IMG/VR virus record: IMGVR_UViG_3300031576_000075
Coordinates: 1 to 48,354 of that record
Direction: 5' to 3' (one strand)
DNA length: 48,354 nucleotides
Source: a virus
The notes below the pieces were generated by a model that saw only the letters and a program-made list of their open reading frames with translations, was not told where the DNA came from and did no database searches. Below, one piece after another: positions 8,121-16,014 of this stretch. How positions within the stretch are numbered: position 1 is the stretch's first letter; every line of letters begins with the position of its first letter. Position numbers and translations under genes: made by a program.

Positions 8121-8744
8121 ATGGCGACCACGACGAACCACGACGACCTCTACCATCGGCCTTTGAGCCAGGAAGAGATGGCACGGCCTCTGTGGACAAC
8201 GGGCCACGTAGCGAGGTTGTGCGGCGTGGCTCCACGAACCGTCAGCAAGTGGGTCGACGGGGGCAAGCTCAATGGCTACCGCATCCCTGGTTCCCAGGAT
8301 CGCCGAATCCAGCGAGAGGACCTTCTGCGGTTCCTGACGGACAACCACCTGCCTCAGGCGAAACTGTTTGAGGAGTTCAAAGAGTTTCACGTCCTGGTCC
8401 TTAGCACGGACCTAAACCTGGTCTTTGCGATTGACTCCAAACGGGAGCTTCGCAGGGGTTGTTATATCCACTGGGCAGACGACGCATTCGACGCCGGTCG
8501 TCTGATTCGGCGTGGCAAGCCTGACCTGGCCGTCCTGGACCTGTGGGGAGGACGGGCCCAGGGGTTGGCCGTGGCCAGCAAACTCCAGGGCATATGGCCT
8601 GATCTGTCCATGCTGCTTATCGTCAGTGAGGACGAAGGGGACGAAATGGAGATTGCGAAGTTTGGCTCCGTATGGCGGCGACCTTTCGATTTGCATCTAC
8701 TGTGCTCTCACATTCAGGGGATGCGACGGGTGGGGGGAGGCTGA
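8121..8744 (+). CDS. MerR/excisionase-like HTH protein with receiver-like domain
   Basis: The ATG at 8121 follows GAGGAGG. Residues ~25-75 form a helix-turn-helix of the BldC/excisionase type (VARLCGVAPRTVSKWVDGGK, then YRIPGSQDRRIQREDLLRFL). The second half resembles a receiver (CheY-like) fold: PDLAVLDLWGG at the usual phospho-Asp strand and LSMLLIVSEDEGDE after it. This gives a DNA-binding plus receiver-like layout seen in some phage and planctomycete regulators. Whether the receiver is phosphorylated cannot be told. Confidence 0.7.
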   Translation: MATTTNHDDLYHRPLSQEEMARPLWTTGHVARLCGVAPRTVSKWVDGGKLNGYRIPGSQDRRIQREDLLRFLTDNHLPQAKLFEEFKEFHVLVLSTDLNLVFAIDSKRELRRGCYIHWADDAFDAGRLIRRGKPDLAVLDLWGGRAQGLAVASKLQGIWPDLSMLLIVSEDEGDEMEIAKFGSVWRRPFDLHLLCSHIQGMRRVGGG

Positions 8745-8771
8745 TATGGCGACGGCCGGCGCTGAAGTGGC

Positions 8772-8936
8772 ATGGGAAAGGCTCAATCGGTCAACACCGC
8801 AAAGATCACGGAGGAGGCGGTTCGTGAAATCAGGACGGTCGGACGCCCACTGAAACAACATGTGCTCAAGTACGGAATCACAGAAACAATGGTTTCCCTC
8901 ATCATCAGAAGAAAGGCGTGGAAACATGTCCAGTGA
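8772..8936 (+). CDS. Small HTH protein (54 aa)
   Basis: Short frame, ATG 8772 to TGA 8936, overlapping the next gene start by 11 bp. The sequence reads TAKITEEAVREIRTVGRP, then YGITETMVSLIIRRKAWKHV. This matches small phage helix-turn-helix domains often found with HNH proteins (...IS.I..RKTWKHV). Likely a DNA-binding regulator. The SD is weak, so expression may depend on coupling with the gene upstream. Confidence 0.65.
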   Translation: MGKAQSVNTAKITEEAVREIRTVGRPLKQHVLKYGITETMVSLIIRRKAWKHVQ

Positions 8937-9777
8937 AAGGAGGACGCCACTTCGCGGGGTTCCGTCCCCGCTGAAGTGGCATATAGACGGCGGCAAGCAC
9001 TACTTGGCGTCAAAAATCGTGGACCTCATGCCCCCGCACACGCACTACGTCGAGCCGTACGCTGGTGGCCTGGCCGTGCTGCTGGCGAAGGACCCGGAGG
9101 GCGTGTCGGAGGTGGTCAACGACATCAACGGCGACCTCGTCAACTTCTGGAGACACCTACAAGATCCTGTGAGTTTGGAGTTGATGCGGCGGCGCTTGGA
9201 GGCTACGCCGTTCGCCCAGTCTGAATTCGTACGGGCCTGCGAGATGCTCAAGCCGCACGGCGACCGGCCAGGGACGCCGCTGGAGAATGCCTGTGCCTTC
9301 TTCGTCCACTGCCGTCAGTCCCTGGCCGGTCGCATGAAGGCGTTCGCCCCGACCAGCAAGAACCGCACGAGGCGCGGAATGAACGAACAGGTCAGCGCCT
9401 GGCTGACGGCGGTGGAGGGTTTGCCCGCCGTGCATGAGAGACTGAAACGCGTATTCGTTTTCAACCGGCCGGCTCTCGACGTGATCCGGGAACAGGACGG
9501 ACCTGGGACATGCTTTTACCTCGACCCTCCGTATCTGCACGAGATGCGCAATACGACGACGGAATACGGCGAGCACGAAATGAGCGAAGCGGACCATCAC
9601 GAATTGGTTGGTGGGCTCTGGAAGTTAAAGGCAAAGGTCATGCTCAGCGGCTACCAAAGTCGGCTGTACGACGATCATTTGAGCAGCTGGAACCGCCACG
9701 ATTTCAGCTTGCCCAACAACGCCGGCGGCGGCAAAACGAAGCGGCGCATGGTGGAATCCGTGTGGTGCAATTTCTAG
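8926..9777 (+). CDS. dam: DNA adenine methylase, D12 class
   Basis: I chose the ATG at 8926 because the protein normally starts just before LKWHxGGK. Visible motifs: HYVEPYAGGLAVLLAKDP (SAM-binding FxGxG-like), VNDINGDLVNFWRHL, and the catalytic DPPY in CFYLDPPYLHEM near residue 200. These define D12-class N6-adenine methyltransferases. At 283 aa its length is normal. Phages use such enzymes against host restriction or to mark their own DNA. A hairpin lies in the first codons (separate entry). Confidence 0.92.
   Translation: MSSERRTPLRGVPSPLKWHIDGGKHYLASKIVDLMPPHTHYVEPYAGGLAVLLAKDPEGVSEVVNDINGDLVNFWRHLQDPVSLELMRRRLEATPFAQSEFVRACEMLKPHGDRPGTPLENACAFFVHCRQSLAGRMKAFAPTSKNRTRRGMNEQVSAWLTAVEGLPAVHERLKRVFVFNRPALDVIREQDGPGTCFYLDPPYLHEMRNTTTEYGEHEMSEADHHELVGGLWKLKAKVMLSGYQSRLYDDHLSSWNRHDFSLPNNAGGGKTKRRMVESVWCNF
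8946..8980. promoter_or_regulatory. Hairpin in the first codons of the adenine methylase
   Basis: GCCACTTCGCGGGG, loop TTCCGT, then CCCCGC-T-GAAGTGGC. This is a 14-bp stem with a single bulged T, some 20 nt inside the reading frame. It could reduce translation of the methylase or be an operator. It lies in coding DNA, so part of the pairing could be chance. Confidence 0.4.
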
Positions 9778-9786
9778 GATCGCGTG

Positions 9787-9999
9787 ATGGACGAGGTTTA
9801 TTTGGAGGTGATCTCGCCTGCGGACGGCCGGCGCTGTCCGGTATGGATCGATGGTGGGAACGTGGTTGGGCAGTGCGGGCCAATCTCAACAGCGGTGCCC
9901 ATCTACGTCATGGGCCCGCCTGGTTGCATGGGCAAGACTGTTGTGCTCAAAATCCTGTACCGCCTTGGGTACAAAAAAGCAACAGTGGAGGAGATGTGA
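9787..9999 (+). CDS. Small hypothetical protein (70 aa)
   Basis: ATG 9787 (an in-frame GTG lies one codon upstream). The N-terminal half is beta-rich (VYLEVISPADGRRCPVWIDG). The C-terminal half contains MGPPGCMGKT, which looks like a degenerate P-loop but is not followed by an ATPase domain. Function unknown. Its TGA overlaps the next ATG. Confidence 0.5.
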   Translation: MDEVYLEVISPADGRRCPVWIDGGNVVGQCGPISTAVPIYVMGPPGCMGKTVVLKILYRLGYKKATVEEM

Positions 10000-10463
10000 T
10001 GGCTGAGCCTCAAAGCATGGCGAGCGTGAATGCCGTTTTGGACACGTTTGCTCCCGGCTGGACTTTGGATTGTCTCTCCCGACTCCACTGTAGTCCCTTG
10101 TGGCTGCGCGGTCCCGAAGACCGCGCATTGATTGTGCGATTGAACCGGGATCGGCTCTGGCTTGCCGGTGCAGGCCATCGCTTGGGAATGGGCGGGGTTA
10201 CCGAACAGGCTATCGTCCAGTTGGTACTCTGGTGTCGTGATCAACCGCGAGTTCCGATGGCGTGGTGGCTATACGCCTGTTCGGAAAAGATCGGCCTGGG
10301 CTCGTCCGAAACGATCCGATTGCTGAAGGCCAGCGACTACGGCGACCCGGCCCGAACCTGCTGCGTCCTGTGCGGAGCAGCCAACCCGACGGACTGGTGG
10401 TCGCTGGCAAAGGTTCTTGGCCCCTGCTGCTGGATGGGGCGGTGTAATGAGGTACGTTCATGA
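9999..10463 (+). CDS. Hypothetical protein (154 aa)
   Basis: ATG 9999 overlaps the previous stop (ATGTGATG). The protein is Trp/Cys-rich (LWLRGPEDRALIVRLNRDRL, and CCVLCGAANPTDWWSL near the C-terminus). A zinc site is possible. No family recognised. Its last codons overlap the thyX start. Confidence 0.5.
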   Translation: MAEPQSMASVNAVLDTFAPGWTLDCLSRLHCSPLWLRGPEDRALIVRLNRDRLWLAGAGHRLGMGGVTEQAIVQLVLWCRDQPRVPMAWWLYACSEKIGLGSSETIRLLKASDYGDPARTCCVLCGAANPTDWWSLAKVLGPCCWMGRCNEVRS

Positions 10464-12253
10464 GCGAACTGAAACTGATCTTCGCGCCCACGGTCTACCT
10501 GGTCGGTCGGACGTCGCCCCTGACGCCTGATCTGGACCGCTACGTCGAGAACTGCGGAGGCTCCGTGGAGTCCCTGCTCCGCCAAGCCGTGTCTGGCCCC
10601 GAGCTGCTCTGCGAGGTGGCTGGACGGACATGCTACCAGTCGTTCGCCAACTCTCGGCCTGGTGGCAACGCGGCCTACCTGGCCAACATCCTGGAGCACG
10701 GTCATGGAAGCATCGCCGAACACGCCGTGTACAGCTTCGTGTTCACGGGCGTCAGTCGGTCGCTCACCCACGAGTTGATCAGGCATCGCGCGGGCTGGTC
10801 TTATTGTCTGGCTGGAGACGTGTCTGTGTGGAGCGGCAGCAAGCTGAATGGCATCTACGACGGGATCAAGAAGCGATGGTCGATCCGGAAACTGTTCGAG
10901 TGGTCGAATGACCCCATTCGCAAGGGACGCCTGAAGCTAATCAAAGTGCGATGTTTCGACGGCGAATCCTTCGTTCAGGCTGGCGTTAAGTCCGTTGTCT
11001 GCTCTGGAATCAAGACGATCAAGAAGGTGACACTGGAGGACGGAAAGACAATTCGCTGCTCAGAGAATCACCTCTTTCTGACGCCGGATGGGTGGGAGCC
11101 GGCTCGTCAACTTCGTGCTGGCACGCCGCTCGCGACGAACGGTCTACCTGCGGTCAATCTTGACCGCGAGTGGCTGATGAGGCAATACCACGAGAACAAA
11201 AGGAGAATCAAAGACATCGCTCTGGAAGTCGGCTGCTCCCCACACACAGTTCGCAAATACATCAGCCTTTACGGGTTGCAAAAACCACTTGGCGCCTGGT
11301 CTATCGGCCAGTCGCCTCCCAACAAGGGGACAACCTGTCGCACGGGATACCACCACCCGGAGGCGACGAAGAAGATCTTGTCTGAGCAGAAGCGCGGGTC
11401 GAACGGTCCTTCCTGGAAAGGCGATAACGCATCTCAGCAAGCTGGGCGTTTGCGGGCTCAGCGCATGTATCCATCTCAGCCATGCGAGGCATGCGGAATG
11501 GAGGATGGCCATCGCCACCATAAGGACCGAAACACACTCAACAACAATCGGGACAACATCGAGTTCTTGTGCGGCCGCTGCCATAAACTTAGGCATATCA
11601 AGGAGGATGGACATTCGAGTTGGCTAACTGTAAAGTGGGTGCCGGTCAAGTCTATTGAATCCGATGGCGAGGAGATGACCTACGATCTGGAAGTTGACCA
11701 CCCGGCCCACAACTTTGTTGCTAATGGTTTCGTCACCCACAACTCCGAGCTTTCGCAACGGTTCGCTGACTGCTCGGACGTCGCGTTCGTGGTGCCGCCG
11801 GCAATGCTGGAAACTGTCCAGCGCTGGAAACACAACCAGATTGTGCCTGAGCAGTGCCTGGACCAATCATCTCAGGAGCAGATCCGCAAAGGCCAAAGAT
11901 GGATCGACGACCTCTGGCATCACCTGGGGAATTACGTCTACCTGTCGGGCGATTTGTCCCAACAGGCCCCCCCTGAGTTCTCCAGCACTGACCGTCGCAA
12001 GTTCGGCAGGCAGGCTGCCCGCAGCGTCCTGCCAGAATGCGCCGAGACGAAACTGTTCGCCACAGTCAATGCGCGAGCGTTGCGGCACTTCGTCGAACTT
12101 CGCGGCACCATGCACGCAGACGCGGAAATCCGTCGGCTGGCCGTGGCCGTGGTACGGATCATGCAGGCCGAGGCCCCTGGTCTGTTCGGCGACTACGTGA
12201 TCAGCGATACACAGGAAGAGCACGTCCTACCAACCAAGTGGAGGAAGGTGTAG
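10460..12253 (+). CDS. thyX: Flavin-dependent thymidylate synthase ThyX, intein-containing
   Basis: The extein is residues 1-115 plus 429-597. The N-part contains ILEHGHGSIAEHAVYSFVF and ELIRHRAGWSY. It continues after the intein with SELSQRF, together giving the ThyX signature RHR...S. ThyX makes dTMP from dUMP using FAD and methylene-tetrahydrofolate, and phages use it to supply thymidine for replication. The ATG at 10460 follows GAGGTACGTTC. The intein sits exactly in the active-site motif, where inteins usually insert. Without it the protein is 284 aa, slightly long for ThyX. Confidence 0.93.
   Translation: MSELKLIFAPTVYLVGRTSPLTPDLDRYVENCGGSVESLLRQAVSGPELLCEVAGRTCYQSFANSRPGGNAAYLANILEHGHGSIAEHAVYSFVFTGVSRSLTHELIRHRAGWSYCLAGDVSVWSGSKLNGIYDGIKKRWSIRKLFEWSNDPIRKGRLKLIKVRCFDGESFVQAGVKSVVCSGIKTIKKVTLEDGKTIRCSENHLFLTPDGWEPARQLRAGTPLATNGLPAVNLDREWLMRQYHENKRRIKDIALEVGCSPHTVRKYISLYGLQKPLGAWSIGQSPPNKGTTCRTGYHHPEATKKILSEQKRGSNGPSWKGDNASQQAGRLRAQRMYPSQPCEACGMEDGHRHHKDRNTLNNNRDNIEFLCGRCHKLRHIKEDGHSSWLTVKWVPVKSIESDGEEMTYDLEVDHPAHNFVANGFVTHNSELSQRFADCSDVAFVVPPAMLETVQRWKHNQIVPEQCLDQSSQEQIRKGQRWIDDLWHHLGNYVYLSGDLSQQAPPEFSSTDRRKFGRQAARSVLPECAETKLFATVNARALRHFVELRGTMHADAEIRRLAVAVVRIMQAEAPGLFGDYVISDTQEEHVLPTKWRKV
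10805..11743 (+). mobile_element. Intein with HNH homing endonuclease in ThyX
   Basis: A 313-residue in-frame insert starting with Cys (CLAGDVSVWSG) and ending with VANGFVTHN before Ser of the C-extein: Cys1, block B and a C-terminal His-Asn with +1 Ser. The central part has an HTH-like stretch (IKDIALEVGCSPHTVRKYI) and an HNH endonuclease core (CEACGMEDGHRHHKDRNTLN, then CGRCHKLRH). This is the layout of a self-splicing, mobile intein. Confidence 0.92.
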
Positions 12254-12255
12254 AC

Positions 12256-12528
12256 ATGAACGAGCGAGCAGACGAGTCGGCTATTCAGAAAGCCCTGACG
12301 CTGAACAATCAGATGTCAGCTCAGCTGTCCTATGTGGCTGACGAACTGATGCGACTGCACAAGCGGCTGAAAAAGTCCAATGCGTTCATCAGACAAATCG
12401 CCTGGAGAGTCAACCTGCACGACGAAAATCGATGGTCTGGTCCGGACGTCACGGCTAACGCGGCTGCGTTTTTTAACCTGACCATTGAACAGTTTACCTC
12501 TGAGCTGAGGAAGGATAGGGCCGTATGA
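12256..12528 (+). CDS. Hypothetical helical protein (90 aa)
   Basis: ATG 12256 after GGAAGGTG. Helical protein (NQMSAQLSYVADELMRLHKR) ending in FFNLTIEQFTSELRKDRAV. No family known to me. Its TGA overlaps the next ATG (ATGA). Confidence 0.55.
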   Translation: MNERADESAIQKALTLNNQMSAQLSYVADELMRLHKRLKKSNAFIRQIAWRVNLHDENRWSGPDVTANAAAFFNLTIEQFTSELRKDRAV

Positions 12529-12752
12529 AAACGACCTGGTATTTACACCTCTGTCCCGAGCACTGCTGGATCGGCGTCCAGCGCTCACAAGTGGTGATCG
12601 TGAGCACGCATCCCTGCGGGCGCCAAGACGTCCAGACAGGATCTGTCTGGATCGTGTGTCTGCTGCCGTGCCTGGCCGTGATCGTGACGCGAACCAGCCT
12701 GGTGCGAATGCCGTCTCTGAAGTACGATGTGCCCGAGCCGAGCGTGAACTGA
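12525..12752 (+). CDS. Small hypothetical protein (75 aa)
   Basis: ATG 12525 overlaps the preceding stop, and its TGA overlaps the methylase ATG. The N-terminus is Cys/His/Trp-rich (YLHLCPEHCWIGVQ). A hydrophobic stretch (SVWIVCLLPCLAVIV) could be a membrane segment. No family recognised. Confidence 0.5.
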   Translation: MKTTWYLHLCPEHCWIGVQRSQVVIVSTHPCGRQDVQTGSVWIVCLLPCLAVIVTRTSLVRMPSLKYDVPEPSVN

Positions 12753-14002
12753 TGGCCGCCTACTACAACGAACACGACCCGTTCGCGGCCGAGTGGTTGC
12801 GGAACCTGATCCAGGAGGGGCTGATTGCCCCAGGAGAAGTCGATGAGAGAGACATCCAGGACGTCCAAGCAAAAGACATCGCTGGATTTGAACGAGTGCA
12901 TCTCTTTGCCGGCATCGGGCTCTGGGACTACGCCATACGCCTTGCCGACTGGCCAGCCGGTCGATCTGTTTGGACAGGCAGTTGTCCCTGTCAGCCATTC
13001 TCGTCGGCGGGGAAAGGCAAAGGGGAAGAAGACGAACGACATCTCTGGCCCGTGTTCCTGGGGCTCGTCCGCGAGTGCCAGCCTGCAACGGTCTTTGGCG
13101 AGAATGTTAGTAGCAACCTTGGACGTCAATGGCTCGCCCGAGTACGATCTGACTTGGAAGCGCTGGGTTATGCGGTCGGGTGTGCCGATCTGCCGGCTGC
13201 GAGCCTTGGCTCGCCACACATCCGACAGAGATTATTCTGGGTGGCCAACCACCCGCAGCACGGACGGCGAGAAGGGGATTCGCACATCGGAGGTGGCGAT
13301 TGCGGAGTTCAAGCGGAAGGGGATCTCTTCGGATCTGCCCACCATTGCGGACCTGGCTGGCTGGCCGACGCCGGACGCGAACAGCTTCGGGACGAACGAC
13401 TGCCAGTGGCAGGAGCGTCGGGAGAAAATCAAGGCTCAAAGGATAAACGGAAACGGGTTCGGTTTGACTTTGGGGATGGCAGCGACACTAGCCAACTTAG
13501 CCCAGAACAACGAGCAATCATCGAACAGTGCGGATTCTGGCCGGGATGCGAGCGAACCTCTTCTGGAGGACATGCCGCCGACTGCCCAGGTCGAAAGCGG
13601 GTACACAAACTTGGCTGGCTGGCCGACCCCCATGTCAGGAAGTCCGACAACGGAGGAATACAACGAAGCGGGGAATACGGACAGCAGCCGGAAGGTGGTG
13701 GAGTTGGTTTCTGGTCCGACTTCGAGCTTGTGCTCTGTCGTGACGAAAAGGTCAGGCGTATCCCACGGCGTGTTAAACCCGGCTTTCAGTCTCTGGCTCA
13801 TGGGATTTCCGATGAGTTGGCTGGCCTGCTTCCCGATGACGCATTCCCGCTCTCGGCGAAGAAAATCCCCGGCCGCGCCGGGATGCTAAGGGGGATAGGA
13901 AATGCAATCGTTCCTGCTGTCGCAGCATTGTTCATCCGAGCCTTCCTTGAGGCCGAAGTCGAAGGTTTGCACGGGATGCAAACGCGACCTGCTTCTGGAT
14001 GA
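12752..14002 (+). CDS. DNA (cytosine-5) methyltransferase with altered 3' end
   Basis: The ATG at 12752 overlaps the previous stop. Motif I HLFAGIGLWD, catalytic motif IV GSCPCQPFSSAGKG, motif VI GENV, motif VIII IRQRLFWVAN and motif X GIGNAIVPAVA define a C5-cytosine methylase. The middle contains long stretches where the sequence is shaped by a second overlapping frame (GWLADA-type repeats). After motif X it runs on into an inserted HNH gene (EGLHGMQTRPASG). A second copy of its natural C-terminus lies at 14525-14611. Confidence 0.88.
   Translation: MAAYYNEHDPFAAEWLRNLIQEGLIAPGEVDERDIQDVQAKDIAGFERVHLFAGIGLWDYAIRLADWPAGRSVWTGSCPCQPFSSAGKGKGEEDERHLWPVFLGLVRECQPATVFGENVSSNLGRQWLARVRSDLEALGYAVGCADLPAASLGSPHIRQRLFWVANHPQHGRREGDSHIGGGDCGVQAEGDLFGSAHHCGPGWLADAGREQLRDERLPVAGASGENQGSKDKRKRVRFDFGDGSDTSQLSPEQRAIIEQCGFWPGCERTSSGGHAADCPGRKRVHKLGWLADPHVRKSDNGGIQRSGEYGQQPEGGGVGFWSDFELVLCRDEKVRRIPRRVKPGFQSLAHGISDELAGLLPDDAFPLSAKKIPGRAGMLRGIGNAIVPAVAALFIRAFLEAEVEGLHGMQTRPASG
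12843..13889 (+). CDS. Overlapping long frame inside the cytosine methylase gene
   Basis: A 348-residue frame shifted by +1 relative to the methylase (ATG 12843 to stop 13889). It contains CISLPASGSGTTPYALP, LFGQAVVPVSHSRRRG, DISGPCSWGSSASASLQRSL, DVNGSPEYDLTWKRWVM and repeated GWPTP. I recognise this as the pattern of a widespread phage protein that is itself found overlapping cytosine methylases. This supports true dual coding. Function unknown. Confidence 0.65.
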   Translation: MRETSRTSKQKTSLDLNECISLPASGSGTTPYALPTGQPVDLFGQAVVPVSHSRRRGKAKGKKTNDISGPCSWGSSASASLQRSLARMLVATLDVNGSPEYDLTWKRWVMRSGVPICRLRALARHTSDRDYSGWPTTRSTDGEKGIRTSEVAIAEFKRKGISSDLPTIADLAGWPTPDANSFGTNDCQWQERREKIKAQRINGNGFGLTLGMAATLANLAQNNEQSSNSADSGRDASEPLLEDMPPTAQVESGYTNLAGWPTPMSGSPTTEEYNEAGNTDSSRKVVELVSGPTSSLCSVVTKRSGVSHGVLNPAFSLWLMGFPMSWLACFPMTHSRSRRRKSPAAPGC

Positions 14003-14552
14003 TTTCTCAGCCCACAAGGGCGGAAAATACGGCAAGCATTCAAGGTGCAGGGGATGCGATTCCGCTTACCAAAAGGCCCACTTGAGCGACCCAAAGAATT
14101 ACAAGAGGCGGAAAGAGACACATGCGCGATGGCACAAGGAAAACAAGGATCGTTTGGCTGCTGTTCGAGCAGAGTCCTACCGCAATCGCCGGTCGCGTCA
14201 TCTTGCCTGGATGGCTGCGTGTCGCGCCAAGAAGAAAGGGATTCCGTACACGCTCACGGATGCTGACGTGGCCGAAATCCAGAAGCGTATCGACGCTGGA
14301 CGTTGCGAGATGACGGGAACGCCTTTCGACCTGTCCGGCAAGAAGACGTTCAACAGTCCCAGCATCGACAGGATTGACTCGACAGGCGGTTACACGATGG
14401 ACAACATCCGCATTGTCTGTCACGCGATGAACGCTGCAATGGGCACCTGGGGAGAGGGGCCGGTCTGGGAGATGTTCCAGAACTGGCTGATGGTCGCTCC
14501 CGCGCGAAAACGTCGCGGCCGAAAATGCTCCGTTGCATCGGCAACGCAATAG
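13902..14552 (+). CDS. HNH-type homing endonuclease inserted at the methylase 3' end
   Basis: 216 aa. An N-terminal zinc motif (CTGCKRDLLLDDFSAHK ... CRGCDSAYQKAH), a Lys/Arg-rich helical linker, then an endonuclease-like domain with CEMTGTPFDLSG, SIDRIDSTGGYTMDNIRIV and CHAMNAAMG. This resembles phage HNH/endonuclease VII-like homing enzymes. It starts inside the methylase's last codons in another frame and ends next to a duplicated methylase C-terminus. It is therefore probably a free-standing mobile gene that replaced the methylase 3' end. Confidence 0.8.
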   Translation: MQSFLLSQHCSSEPSLRPKSKVCTGCKRDLLLDDFSAHKGGKYGKHSRCRGCDSAYQKAHLSDPKNYKRRKETHARWHKENKDRLAAVRAESYRNRRSRHLAWMAACRAKKKGIPYTLTDADVAEIQKRIDAGRCEMTGTPFDLSGKKTFNSPSIDRIDSTGGYTMDNIRIVCHAMNAAMGTWGEGPVWEMFQNWLMVAPARKRRGRKCSVASATQ

Positions 14553-14611
14553 TTCCCCAGGTTGCGGCCGCGTTTGTGCGAGCGTTTTTGGAAGCAGAAG
14601 CAGAAACGTAA
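14525..14611 (+). pseudogene. Duplicate or left-over C-terminus of the cytosine methylase
   Basis: In the same frame as the methylase, this fragment reads MLRCIGNAIVPQVAAAFVRA plus a short acidic tail, ending at TAA 14609-14611. It closely matches MLRGIGNAIVPAVAALFIRA at the methylase's present end (about 13884 on). It is most likely the original C-terminal exon, left behind when the HNH element brought in its own copy. Confidence 0.75.
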
Positions 14612-14623
14612 GGAGGTCCGATC

Positions 14624-15012
14624 ATGTGTTTCATTTCCAACGCAGAGTGGTACGCTGAAATCTCTGAGAAGTTTACCTACACGGTCGAAAAACCAATCCG
14701 CGCCCTCAAGACGAGCGGACTGTCATTCGGCGATGTATCCACCGGGATGGTTTTTGCTCTGCCTTTGCCAGCACGCTGGGCATGCTGTTGGGAACGGTGG
14801 AAGTGGTGGAGTGTGTGCCGACAGAAACCTACTCAGACGCCCTGGCTCGCTCCCTATGGGACATTACGGGTGTCAAGCCGAGTTGCTTTCCTACGGGTCT
14901 TCAGCCGAGTTACTTCCGCGAATTGACCGCTCAGGAGCGAGCCTTCGGCGACTACAGCGCCCGCCGTTGGGCCTGGGTGACCCGTGATCCGCAGCGGTTT
15001 ACCAAAAAATGA
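14624..15012 (+). pseudogene. ASCH-like domain protein split by a frameshift
   Basis: The first frame starts at ATG 14624 after AAGGAGG and is good up to GMVFALPLPA (~14770). The continuation (LGMLLGTVEVVECVPTETYS, AQERAFGDYSARRWAWVTRD) lies in the -1 frame and ends at 15012. GTVEVVECVPT and FGDYS..RWAW are typical of ASCH-fold proteins, which bind or modify RNA/nucleobases. A one-base change or a recoding event near 14755-14780 separates the halves. It could also be a sequencing error. Confidence 0.6.
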
Positions 15013-15022
15013 GGAGAGATTC

Positions 15023-15328
15023 ATGATCTTCGCAGCCCTGCGTGAAGCCGCTGACCGGAACGAACTTATCCTTGTTGAGAATGGTTTGTGTCGTTTCCAT
15101 CTAAGACGCGGCGGCGATCTTGTGATCCGAGAAGTCATCGTGTTGCCATCGGCGCGAAGGCAAGGCATCGGCAGCAAGATTGTCCATTGGGTGTGCAAAA
15201 CACACCGAGGGATTGTGATTGCGAAGTGCCCAAAGGAATACGAATCGAATTCGTTCTGGGCAGCGCTCGGATTCTGCTTAGTCCGAGAGACAAAAGGAAT
15301 CAACGAATGGCAACTCGACCTGTCCTGA
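15023..15328 (+). CDS. Small GNAT-type acetyltransferase (101 aa)
   Basis: ATG 15023 after GAGGAGAG. The acetyl-CoA-binding loop is visible as VLPSARRQGIGSKIVHWVC, followed by AKCPKEYESNSFWAALGF and an ending typical of GNAT folds. Short but complete phage version; substrate unknown. It overlaps the next gene by 22 bp. Confidence 0.75.
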   Translation: MIFAALREAADRNELILVENGLCRFHLRRGGDLVIREVIVLPSARRQGIGSKIVHWVCKTHRGIVIAKCPKEYESNSFWAALGFCLVRETKGINEWQLDLS

Positions 15329-16008
15329 TCTACTGCGCGGATGGCAACCCAGCCTTCGCCCATGCTGCCGTCAAGGCTGGTTGGCTGTACGGTGCTCGCT
15401 TGCCGGCTACGGTATACCAGGAAGTGTATTTCGCGGATCAAGACTGGAAGAATCCCGATCGCGCCCGCTACATGGCGGCATTGGCCAAACACAGGCCGCA
15501 CATGGCCACCGTCCTGGACCTGGAGCGTGAGAAACAGTTTTTGGACGTGATCTCCTGGGCGGAAGAGGCCTCTTCCCACGTCCGCCAAGTGGTCATAACC
15601 CCCAAAGTCTTCGGAACCATCCCACGCATTCCTGATCGAATTGGAGAAACGGAAGTCATTCTTGGCTACTCCGTGCCAACAGCCTACGGCGGGACGCCAA
15701 TTCCGCTTTGGGAATTTGAACGGAGACCCATTCATCTTCTCGGCGGCAGTCCGCAAGCCCAGATGGAACTTGCAAGCTATCTGAACGTGGTTAGTGTCGA
15801 TGGAAACATGACCCATCAGCAAGCCCACCGCTGCCGCACCTGGCAACGTATTCGCGGAACGAAGGGCCATTGGGTTCAACTCTCCGAACTCGGCGACCAG
15901 AGAACAACCGGCGCTAATCTGGAAGCATTCCGGCTGTCTCTCAAGGAAATCAAATCCGCCTGGGAAAAACGGGTAGTGGGCCAGCAGTGTGTTGACCATC
16001 GTGCGTGA
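15307..16008 (+). CDS. DUF6610-like phage protein (233 aa)
   Basis: ATG 15307. Characteristic segments: VLIYCADGNPAFAHAAVKAG, YFADQDWKNPDRARYM, MATVLDLEREKQFLDVISW, VVITPKVFGTIPRIPDRIG, ILGYSVPTAYGGTPIPLWEF and HLLGGSPQAQ. I recall this combination from a phage family (DUF6610) of unknown function. The fold looks TIM-barrel-like in places (VITPK, LGYS, HLLGG strands). No catalytic assignment. Confidence 0.65.
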   Translation: MATRPVLIYCADGNPAFAHAAVKAGWLYGARLPATVYQEVYFADQDWKNPDRARYMAALAKHRPHMATVLDLEREKQFLDVISWAEEASSHVRQVVITPKVFGTIPRIPDRIGETEVILGYSVPTAYGGTPIPLWEFERRPIHLLGGSPQAQMELASYLNVVSVDGNMTHQQAHRCRTWQRIRGTKGHWVQLSELGDQRTTGANLEAFRLSLKEIKSAWEKRVVGQQCVDHRA

Positions 16009-16014
16009 GCGGTC

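Noticed and set aside
9510-9998. N-terminal extension of the gene at 9999
   Set aside because: It overlaps the Dam-like methylase 3' end in another frame and reads as unnatural Arg/Gly-rich sequence; ATG 9999 has an overlapping stop typical of coupling.
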